From the NCBI GenBank assembly GCA_001689415.1, contig LUJM01000026.1:1-13196 (forward strand): a stretch of 13,196 bases of DNA, written 5' to 3'. Positions 5,961 through 13,196 of the stretch are shown here, in pieces (position 1 is the stretch's first letter; each line of letters starts with the position of its first letter). The translations under genes were made by a program, and so were the position numbers. This stretch comes from Bacteroidales bacterium M2. Its GTDB lineage: Bacteria > Bacteroidota > Bacteroidia > Bacteroidales > Muribaculaceae. Below the pieces are notes generated by a model. It was not told the DNA's origin, made no database searches, and was given only the letters and a program-made list of their open reading frames with translations.

Positions 5961-8900
5961 GTGAAAGCTTGGAGCATAATCAAAAGTACCGTACGTCTGC
6001 TGGGATTTACACTTCTGGCAGTCGTACTGCTATTATGTGGTGTCGTAGCGCTGCTTTATTCGAATTGGGCTCAGGAGAATGCGCGTAAGGCAATTATAAG
6101 TAAACTCAGTACACCGTCGGCGCATCTGACGCTTGATTCATTCCGGCTCGATTTTCCGCTTGATATCACAGCCGGCGGTCTTGCCCTGACGAGTTATGGC
6201 GATACTATCATGGCCGCATCGTCGCTGCATGCCGAAATCGACGTGTTGCCGATATTGATGGGCCGGGCCAACATCGCCATTGCCGAAATACGCGATGCCC
6301 GGTATCGCATGGGAGCGCCCGACTCGGCCATGTTCCTCACTATCGCCGCCGACAGCCTTGCCTTGTCGCCGGCCTCTGTCGTTCTTGCCGACATGGCTAT
6401 AAAGATAGAAGACGGAATCATCAAGGGTGGCCGAATGAGCATGGTGATGAATCCCGACACCACGCCGCCTACGCCTCCGGCTCCGCCTACACGCATGAGC
6501 ATAGCCCTTGAGCACATCGCTCTCAACGACTTCACATACACCATGCGCATGATGCCGACTATCGACAGCCTCACGGCGCATATCGAGGCATCCGAGCTGC
6601 GCAACGGCTTGGTGGACCTGTATAACCAAAAGATAAATCTACGGGCGTTTTCAGGCAACGGTTTAAGTGCCAAATATATAGCTCCTGATTCGGCAATGAT
6701 TGCAGCCTCAGGCCCATATCCGGTGGCAACACAGTCTGATACGGTTGTTTCTGCTCCATGGACTATTGAAATCGACAGCATAGGCTTCCATGGCGGCGAC
6801 GCCCTCTATGCCACCGCCGGAGTAGAGCCGCTGCCAGGGCTCGACTTTGCCTACATACAGCTCGACAGCCTCGACCTTCAACTTCGCAATTTCTATAATC
6901 AGGCAACAACTGTAAAACTACCGGTAAAGATACATGGCCGCGAACGCTGCGGTGTGACTCTCGATGTCGACGGTACACTCGATATCGATTCCGTGGCATT
7001 GACATTCAGGCAGGTAGAGCTCTCTACGCCGCGAGGCACACGTGCGTCGTTTGACGGTAAACTCGGCATGGGTGATTTTGCATCCGACCCCATGCTGCCC
7101 CTTGGCCTGAATCTCGACGGCGCGTTCGCTCCCGAGGACATGGGTGCAATGTTCCCGGCGTTTTCGCCATACCTTGCCGCCATACCGGCTGCCGATGATA
7201 TCCTGCTCAACGTAAACGCCTCGGGCACAACCGGAAATCTCGCAATCGACCGCGCCAAGCTCAAACTCAATCACTGTGTTACCTTGGAGGCCTCGGGCAA
7301 TGTGGAGAATATGATGAATCCCGACCGTCTCGGCGGCGACATAAGCCTGAAGGGCAACATAATCAACGTAAACAGTTTCAAGAATAAATTCCTTGCCAAG
7401 GAGACAGCGGCGATGTTGCGAATACCGCCCATGACACTCAACGGCCATGTGAAGATGAATTCGGGCACCATTGCCGGACGGCTTGCCGCAGTCACTCGTG
7501 GCGGACGCCTCGGCCTCGATGCGCGTTGGAATGCCAACAGCGAGAGCTATACCGCCGATTTGACAACGAATACATTCCCTGTGCAGGCTTTCATGCCCCT
7601 TCTTGGAGTGGAGCAGGTTACGGCAAAGGCGCATGTCAAAGGCAAAGGCTATAACCCCTTCGTGACCACAACCACAATCGATGCCGACATCGATGTTGCA
7701 AAAGCTGTGTACGACGGCGTTGCCTATACGGATATCACAGCCAAGGCCGGACTCGACAAAGGCCAGGCCACTGTCGACCTCAAATCAGCGAATCCCTCGG
7801 CCGACCTTGCCCTCAAGGCCCAAGGCAATCTCGACGGCGATGTGTACCGCTGGCATGCTACGCTCGACGGCAACTATATCGACCTCTACGCCCTCAAGTT
7901 CATGCAAGAACCGGCCTCGCTCGAGATTAGTCTCGACGGTGACGCTGTTATAGGTCCGGGCAAAAACGATATGCAGGCTAATGTGAGCATACGCGACGTA
8001 TTCTTCCGCCGCACCTCGGGCACAATTGCACTCGACAATATCAAGGCGCATTTCAATGCCAACGACAGCCTGACCAACCTCGACATGAATAACCGCGACC
8101 TGACGGCCAACTTCACATCACCGGTTGCACTCGACAGCCTCACGTCGAAGTTCTCGGCATTCTCCGAGCTTCTGTCGCAGCAATTGGCGATTTATACACT
8201 CGATGCCGATACATTGTGCAAGGTGCTGCCACCCTTTGCCCTGACACTCAATGGCGGACGCTCAAATTTGGTTAACGATATCCTTGCCACGTCGAAGATG
8301 TCGGTGCGTTCGTTCAACCTCAGTGTCGACAACGACAGCACGCTCGCCGTCAATGGTACTGTGAAGCGATTCGATACAGGCAGTATGTTGCTTGATTCGA
8401 TATTTATCGACGGCGGCGAGCATCGCGGACATTTCCACCTCAATGCCGGTGTACAGAACCGTCCCGGCAACCTTGACCAGTGGCACCGCGTCGACCTCAA
8501 GAGCATTATCAAGGGCAAGTATGCCCATATCGGCCTGAAGCAGCAGAATCTCAAAGGCGCAACGGGCTACGAACTCGGCATAGCCGCCGAGAGCGATGTC
8601 TCCGACTCAACCCTGACAGTACACGTACGCCCATATTCGCCGGTGATTGCTTATCAGAACTGGAGTGTCAACCACGACAACTTCATCAGCTACAACATCC
8701 CCACAGGGCATATCGATGCCGACCTGCATATGAACGGCGGCAACAGTGCCTTGGCTATCTATACCGTACATCCCGACAGCACCACCCATAAATCGGCTCA
8801 TCAGGAAGACCTTGTGATAAAGCTCACCGATATCCACCTGAACGACTGGATTGCCGTTAATCCCTTTGCGCCGCCAATCAAGGGTGATGTCAATGCCGAT

Positions 8901-10757
8901 ATGCGTCTCAACCGCCACGACGGCCTGCTCATAGGCCATGGCAGCGCCGGGGTTACAAACTTCGTATATGGCAAACAGAAGGTTGCCGACCTGCGGGCCG
9001 ACTTCGACATCGCAGCGACACCCTCGGGTACTATCCGAGCCGATGCCGACGTGCTTGTCGACGGCATCAAGACCATGACCTTGTCGGGAGCGCTCAACGA
9101 CAGCACTGCCGTGTCGCCCCTCGCCCTTGATTTCTCGATGATACGCTTCCCATTGGCGACAGTAAATCCATTCTTGCCTGATAACATGGCCAAGGTGTCG
9201 GGTATGCTCAATGGCAGTATCAAGATTTCGGGCACACAAGAAGCACCCATATTCAACGGTACGCTCGATTTCGACTCCACGGCAGTGCGCCTGGGCATGA
9301 CCGGCACGCAGTACCGATTCAGCCCCACACCTATCAATGTGGTCAACGGCCTTGTTGATTTCGACCAGTTCAAAATCACCGGCTGCAACGACAATCCGCT
9401 CGTAATCGACGGCACGGTAGATATTTCCAAGCTCGAGGATATGAAGTTCAACCTCTCGCTCAAGGCCGACAATATGATGATCGTCAACAGCAACAAGTTG
9501 CAGAAAGGCGCCGACATATTCGGCAAGGGCTACGTCAGCCTCGATGCCACAGCGCGAGGGTCAATGGCCTTTATGACCGTCAATGCCGACCTCAGCGTCA
9601 ATTCGGGTACCAATATCACCTATGTCATCCCCGACGCAACCACGGCACTTGCCAATCGCTCTACAGGCGACATGGTGAAATTTGTCAACTTTTCCGATTC
9701 CGCAGCCGTTGCGGCAGCCGACACCCTTGCACGTTCGGGCATGGCGATTATGCTCGATGCCAACCTCGAGTTGCAGGACGGCAATATCATCAACGTGTAT
9801 CTGTCGGCCGACGGCAAGAACCGCGCTCAGATCGAGAGCAACGGCCGCCTTACCTACACCATGACACCTCTCGACGACGGCCGTCTCATAGGCCGTCTCA
9901 ATATCGACAAAGGCTTTGTGCGCTACTCGCCGCCCTTTATGAGTGAGAAGCTGTTCAACTTCGAGCGTGGCAGCTACGTGGCTTTCAACGGCGCAATGAT
10001 GAATCCTACACTCAATATCCATGCCACCGACGTTATCAAGGCCAACGTGACGCAGACGGGTCAGAATTCGCGCCTTGTCAACTTCGACGTGGGCCTGGCA
10101 GTGACAGGCACGCTAAATCAAATGGATGTTGCCTTGGACCTGTCGACAAACGACGATATCACCGTAGCCAACGAACTCGAGAGTATGAGTCCGCAGCAGC
10201 GTGCCAACCAGGCCATGAACATGTTGCTCTACAACGTATACACAGGCCCGGGCACTAAGGGCGACGCTTCGCTGGCAGGCAATCCTTTGTTCTCATTCCT
10301 TGAATCGCAGATAAACTCGTGGGCTGCAAACAATATCAAGGGCGTGGATATATCATTTGGTATCGACCAGTATGACCGCACCGTCAACGGCAGCACCTCG
10401 CAGACGATGAGCTATTCGTACCAAGTATCGAAGTCGCTATTCAACGACCGCTTCAAAATCGTGGTCGGCGGCAACTACTCTACAGATGCCAATGCCGACG
10501 AGAATTTCTCGCAGAACCTTATCAACGATATATCGTTTGAATACTTCATCAATGCCCAGCGAACTATGTATGTGCGCCTATTCAGGCATACCGGCTACGA
10601 GAGTATTCTCGAGGGTGAGATTACCCAGACAGGTGTAGGTTTTGTATATCGTCGCAAACTGCGCAGGTTAGGCGATATGTTCCTGTCGCCCAAGGCGGTA
10701 GAGCGTCGTATCCAGCGCGAAAACCAAAAAGTAGAAATGAGCCATGACAAGGACTAA
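5961..10757 (+). CDS. tamB: TamB family translocation and assembly module protein
   Basis: A very large (1598-residue) inner-membrane-anchored protein that spans the periplasm. One N-terminal membrane segment (about 12-34) is followed by a Pro-rich tract (165-177) and then more than 1000 residues of repeated short beta strands rich in Asp, Ala, Leu and Asn. This is the AsmA/TamB beta-taco pattern, thought to form a hydrophobic groove. The last 450 or so residues are the conserved TamB domain, with stretches such as NPTLNIHATDVIKANV and a C-terminal strand set ending in GVGFVYRRKLRR. It works with an Omp85 partner, here TamL, in outer-membrane protein assembly and/or lipid transport to the outer membrane. 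The start is GTG at 5961: no in-frame ATG lies closely upstream and it places the membrane segment normally. It lies 65 bases after the helicase and overlaps tamL by 14 nt. Confidence 0.93.
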   Translation: MKAWSIIKSTVRLLGFTLLAVVLLLCGVVALLYSNWAQENARKAIISKLSTPSAHLTLDSFRLDFPLDITAGGLALTSYGDTIMAASSLHAEIDVLPILMGRANIAIAEIRDARYRMGAPDSAMFLTIAADSLALSPASVVLADMAIKIEDGIIKGGRMSMVMNPDTTPPTPPAPPTRMSIALEHIALNDFTYTMRMMPTIDSLTAHIEASELRNGLVDLYNQKINLRAFSGNGLSAKYIAPDSAMIAASGPYPVATQSDTVVSAPWTIEIDSIGFHGGDALYATAGVEPLPGLDFAYIQLDSLDLQLRNFYNQATTVKLPVKIHGRERCGVTLDVDGTLDIDSVALTFRQVELSTPRGTRASFDGKLGMGDFASDPMLPLGLNLDGAFAPEDMGAMFPAFSPYLAAIPAADDILLNVNASGTTGNLAIDRAKLKLNHCVTLEASGNVENMMNPDRLGGDISLKGNIINVNSFKNKFLAKETAAMLRIPPMTLNGHVKMNSGTIAGRLAAVTRGGRLGLDARWNANSESYTADLTTNTFPVQAFMPLLGVEQVTAKAHVKGKGYNPFVTTTTIDADIDVAKAVYDGVAYTDITAKAGLDKGQATVDLKSANPSADLALKAQGNLDGDVYRWHATLDGNYIDLYALKFMQEPASLEISLDGDAVIGPGKNDMQANVSIRDVFFRRTSGTIALDNIKAHFNANDSLTNLDMNNRDLTANFTSPVALDSLTSKFSAFSELLSQQLAIYTLDADTLCKVLPPFALTLNGGRSNLVNDILATSKMSVRSFNLSVDNDSTLAVNGTVKRFDTGSMLLDSIFIDGGEHRGHFHLNAGVQNRPGNLDQWHRVDLKSIIKGKYAHIGLKQQNLKGATGYELGIAAESDVSDSTLTVHVRPYSPVIAYQNWSVNHDNFISYNIPTGHIDADLHMNGGNSALAIYTVHPDSTTHKSAHQEDLVIKLTDIHLNDWIAVNPFAPPIKGDVNADMRLNRHDGLLIGHGSAGVTNFVYGKQKVADLRADFDIAATPSGTIRADADVLVDGIKTMTLSGALNDSTAVSPLALDFSMIRFPLATVNPFLPDNMAKVSGMLNGSIKISGTQEAPIFNGTLDFDSTAVRLGMTGTQYRFSPTPINVVNGLVDFDQFKITGCNDNPLVIDGTVDISKLEDMKFNLSLKADNMMIVNSNKLQKGADIFGKGYVSLDATARGSMAFMTVNADLSVNSGTNITYVIPDATTALANRSTGDMVKFVNFSDSAAVAAADTLARSGMAIMLDANLELQDGNIINVYLSADGKNRAQIESNGRLTYTMTPLDDGRLIGRLNIDKGFVRYSPPFMSEKLFNFERGSYVAFNGAMMNPTLNIHATDVIKANVTQTGQNSRLVNFDVGLAVTGTLNQMDVALDLSTNDDITVANELESMSPQQRANQAMNMLLYNVYTGPGTKGDASLAGNPLFSFLESQINSWAANNIKGVDISFGIDQYDRTVNGSTSQTMSYSYQVSKSLFNDRFKIVVGGNYSTDANADENFSQNLINDISFEYFINAQRTMYVRLFRHTGYESILEGEITQTGVGFVYRRKLRRLGDMFLSPKAVERRIQRENQKVEMSHDKD

Positions 10758-13044
10758 GACTTATATACTCGCCATTGTCGCCACTGTGGCGGCACTTATG
10801 GTATCGTCGTGCTCGACCACAAGGCGTATTCCCGACGATGAGATTCTCTATACCGGCATCAAGGGCATCAAGATTGCACGCTCGGATAGTTCGGCTGTGC
10901 CTTCCGAAATGGCTTCGTCGATAAAGTCGGCGGTAGACGTGGCGCCCAACAACTACATCAAGCTCATAGGCTGGCGCTATCCGTTCCCCCTCGGCCTGTG
11001 GGTCTATAACAACTGGCCCAATCCGCCCAAGGGATTGCGCCACTGGCTCTACGAAAAGCTTGTAGAAGAACCGGTGCTCGTGTCGGATGTACGTCCCGAG
11101 GTGCGCACTCATATGATAGAGCAGATTCTCGACAACAACGGTTACTTCCGCGGCACGGCGACCTACAGCCTCGTGCAGGGCAAGAACCGCAAGAAGGCCA
11201 AGATACTCTACGACATCATCCCCGGCCCCGAATACCCGGTGAGGAATATACAGCTCATACCCGATACCACTGTGCTGGGCGGCCTTATTGACTCCCTGGC
11301 TCGTAAGGATTCATACCTCGCTTCGGAGCGTCCGCGCTATTCTACCGACTCGCTGTCGATAGCCCGAACACGTATCACCAACTCGCTCCGTAACCGCGGC
11401 TACTATTTCTTCCGCCCCGAGTTTATCGAGTATCTCGCCGACAGTATCGCATACCCGGGCGAAATCGAGCTGAAGATGATGCTGGCTTCGAACACCCCTT
11501 CGTTTGCCCTCCAACCCTATACTACCGGCAAAGTTACCGTGCATGTAGCCCGTAACCAGGGCGGCGGTCGGGCCGATACTGTAGAGATGCAGCGTGCGAC
11601 CCTGATACAGATGATGCCTTCGCGCCTGCGCCGCAAACTGATCGACGAGAACGTGACCTTCCGCCCCGGACGGCGCTTCTCGGTGCGCAGTATGGACCGC
11701 ACACAGGCTAATCTTGCCCGCCTCGGCATATTCAACAACATCAATATCGAGGCCGTGCCCGATACCAACGACTTGGCCGCGCATAAGCTCAACGTAGATG
11801 TCTACGCCACTTTCGACACCCCGCTCGAAACATCGCTCGAGGTGAATGCCTCGTCGAAATCAAACAGCTATATCGGCCCGGGTCTCACTTTCGGTGTGAC
11901 GAACAAGAATATCTTCGGAGGCGGCGAGCAGCTGTCGGTCAAGCTCACAGGCACATATGAGTGGCAGACCGGTCGTGGCCGTCGAGGCAATATTTTCAAC
12001 TCCTACGAGGTTGGCCTCACCGGCTCGTTGGCATTCCCGCGCCTGCTTGCGCCAAAGTGGATTCCGCGCAGCCGCTACAACCTCAACTGGACGCGCTTCC
12101 AGCTAAATGTAGATCTGCTCAACCGTCCGCACTACTTCAAAATGGCGCAGTTCAACGCCTCGATCAACTACGACTGGCGTCTGCGCAGGCATGTGTCGAA
12201 TACACTGACACTATTCAAGCTCACCTATACCAACCTGATGCACACCACCCACGAGTTCGACTCGATAATGGCTGCAAACCCGGCTGTTGCACAGAGCTTT
12301 ATGAGTCAGTTTATTCCCCAGATGATGTACTCCTACGTCTACGACAGGGCTTTTGGCCGTAACAATACCCTCAACTGGCAGTTCTCAGTCCAAGAGGCCG
12401 GCAACGTGTTCTGGGCTATCTACAGGGCTTGTGGCAAAAAGGGCGAAAAAGAGCTGTTCGGCACGCCGTTCTCGCAGTTCATCAAGGGTCAGACGCAGCT
12501 TGTATGGGGACGGCGACTCGGTGGCGACAACTGGCTCGTGAGCCGTGTCGCAGTGGGTGCGGCACATGCCTACGGCAATAGTTCGCAAGTGCCTTATGCC
12601 GAGCAATTCTATGTCGGCGGTGCCAACTCGATACGTGCCTTTACCGTCCGTTCGATAGGCCCGGGCAGTTACCGCTCAGCCCCGGGGCAGCCCGAGGATT
12701 ATTTCGACCGCACAGGTACGTTTAAATTCGAGGCCAATGTAGAGTACCGTTTCCCGATATTCGGCCCCTTGCACGGTGCGCTGTTCATCGATTCGGGCAA
12801 TGTGTGGCTGCTCAAGGACGACCCCTTGCGACCCGGTGGCAAACTCAGTGGCAAGACGTTCTTCAAAGACCTTGCCTTGGGCACAGGTGTCGGCCTCAGG
12901 CTCGATATAAGCATGCTTGTGATTCGCGGCGACCTCGGTATAGGCATCCACGCCCCCTACGATACCGGCAAACGCGGCTACTACAACATGCAGAATTTCG
13001 GCAAATCCCTCGCCTTCCACCTCGCCATAGGTTATCCGTTTTAG
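10744..13044 (+). CDS. tamL: TamL: Omp85-family outer-membrane lipoprotein (TamA-like)
   Basis: An outer-membrane beta-barrel of the BamA/TamA superfamily, 766 residues, in the Bacteroidota-specific lipidated form. The signal peptide ends in LMVSSC with Cys23 as the lipid site. About 110-350 hold POTRA-like modules: segments around NNGYFRGTATY, RNRGYYFFRPEF and RLGIFNNINIE show the usual helix-strand pattern. From about 355 to 766 lies the 16-strand Omp85 barrel. The loop-6 motif is VGGANSIRAF (624-633) followed by RSIGPG. Its core IRAF replaces the VRGF/Y of the proteobacterial proteins, a variant I associate with this family. The protein ends in GYPF, with the terminal aromatic residue recognised by the Bam machinery. 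It would be the outer-membrane partner of TamB, and its start lies inside the end of tamB, so the two are translationally coupled. Confidence 0.93.
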   Translation: MTRTKTYILAIVATVAALMVSSCSTTRRIPDDEILYTGIKGIKIARSDSSAVPSEMASSIKSAVDVAPNNYIKLIGWRYPFPLGLWVYNNWPNPPKGLRHWLYEKLVEEPVLVSDVRPEVRTHMIEQILDNNGYFRGTATYSLVQGKNRKKAKILYDIIPGPEYPVRNIQLIPDTTVLGGLIDSLARKDSYLASERPRYSTDSLSIARTRITNSLRNRGYYFFRPEFIEYLADSIAYPGEIELKMMLASNTPSFALQPYTTGKVTVHVARNQGGGRADTVEMQRATLIQMMPSRLRRKLIDENVTFRPGRRFSVRSMDRTQANLARLGIFNNINIEAVPDTNDLAAHKLNVDVYATFDTPLETSLEVNASSKSNSYIGPGLTFGVTNKNIFGGGEQLSVKLTGTYEWQTGRGRRGNIFNSYEVGLTGSLAFPRLLAPKWIPRSRYNLNWTRFQLNVDLLNRPHYFKMAQFNASINYDWRLRRHVSNTLTLFKLTYTNLMHTTHEFDSIMAANPAVAQSFMSQFIPQMMYSYVYDRAFGRNNTLNWQFSVQEAGNVFWAIYRACGKKGEKELFGTPFSQFIKGQTQLVWGRRLGGDNWLVSRVAVGAAHAYGNSSQVPYAEQFYVGGANSIRAFTVRSIGPGSYRSAPGQPEDYFDRTGTFKFEANVEYRFPIFGPLHGALFIDSGNVWLLKDDPLRPGGKLSGKTFFKDLALGTGVGLRLDISMLVIRGDLGIGIHAPYDTGKRGYYNMQNFGKSLAFHLAIGYPF

Positions 13045-13055
13045 TCATACCGGCT

Positions 13056-13117
13056 TGTCCCAAGTGTCCCATTTGTCCCACTCTTCCCAATGTGGGACAG
13101 TTGGGACAGCCGGGACA
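13056..13117. repeat. 9-bp-periodic inverted array TGTCCCA / TGGGACA
   Basis: TGTCCCA occurs at 13056, 13065 and 13074, and a degenerate unit (CTTCCCA) at 13083, all exactly 9 bp apart. The reverse complement then occurs at 13093 and 13102, with CGGGACA at 13111, again 9 bp apart. The array begins 12 bases after the tamL stop. The two halves can fold into one hairpin: 8 bp (13074-13081 with 13092-13099), then 7 bp and 6 bp, with 2-3 mismatched bases between blocks and a 10-base loop. It may act as a two-way terminator or mRNA-end stabiliser, or be a member of an intergenic repeat family. No T tract follows. Confidence 0.75.
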
Positions 13118-13196
13118 GCAGCAACCCAATGCTATTAACTTAAGGCAAAAGAGTGCTTGCAATAGGAGCTTGTCTCGTTTACTCTGGGATATGCAA
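13118..13196. other. Window end, nothing recognised
   Basis: These 79 bases hold no promoter match of the TAnnTTTG type, no RNA I recognise and no start of a convincing reading frame. They may be the upstream region of a gene beyond the window. Confidence 0.4.

Noticed and set aside
6918..7634. Long (238-codon) minus-strand open frame inside tamB
   Set aside because: tamB is GC-rich with strong codon bias, which leaves long antisense frames open. The product has no recognisable domain and the plus-strand gene is certain.
12896..13162. Minus-strand frame rich in Cys-Pro and Gly-Gln repeats across the end of tamL
   Set aside because: Its repeats come from translating the 9-bp array at 13056-13117, and the rest is antisense to the well-supported tamL barrel.
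1..13196. CRISPR array, tRNA or rRNA genes, or an insertion sequence
   Set aside because: No spaced direct repeats of CRISPR length, no tRNA cloverleaf, no rRNA core and no transposase-like protein are present on either strand.

Overview
The window looks like chromosome from a member of the Bacteroidota, most likely the order Bacteroidales. A gut Muribaculaceae-type genome would fit, but the family is a guess. The reasons are: a -7 element of the TAnnTTTG type before the malate dehydrogenase gene; starts without clear Shine-Dalgarno sequences; short lipoprotein signals of the LxxSC type; and a TamA-like Omp85 protein that is itself a lipoprotein (the TamL form typical of this phylum), next to a large TamB.

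Layout. (1) 1-417 has no convincing protein gene. It holds a good promoter match (28-59), small inverted repeats and a weak terminator-like hairpin (331-373), so a roughly 300-nt non-coding RNA or long leader is possible. A decayed minus-strand coding remnant is the competing reading. (2) 418-2917 is an AT-rich, tightly coupled three-gene operon: a TerB-like cytoplasmic protein, an inner-membrane protein with four membrane segments flanked by coiled coils, and a lipoprotein with a von Willebrand factor A (vWA)-like fold. I know no named system with exactly this make-up, and it is the best candidate for something undescribed here. (3) 2918-3088 is an intergenic stretch where base composition changes. 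It carries the mdh promoter, overlapped by a long, nearly perfect inverted repeat. (4) 3089-4015 is malate dehydrogenase (mdh), followed by two hairpins. (5) 4096-5895 holds a lipoprotein thioredoxin and a DbpA-like DEAD-box RNA helicase 6 nt apart, the helicase with DEYD in place of DEAD. (6) 5961-13044 is tamB-tamL, overlapping by 14 nt, an envelope module that spans the periplasm and supports outer-membrane protein or lipid homeostasis. (7) 13045-13196 holds a striking 9-bp-periodic array, TGTCCCA units followed by inverted TGGGACA units, which can fold into one long hairpin, then about 80 bases in which I see nothing.

How it works together. From 3089 on, the genes look like ordinary core functions on one strand: central metabolism, periplasmic redox, RNA remodelling and outer-membrane biogenesis. 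The first operon differs in composition. Hand counts of G+C on three sample lines gave 40% (601-660), 32% (2221-2280) and 57% (8701-8760). It looks like an accessory insertion beside core genes. Its three products would sit in the cytoplasm, the inner membrane and the envelope, which suggests one envelope-spanning sensor or effector assembly (inference).
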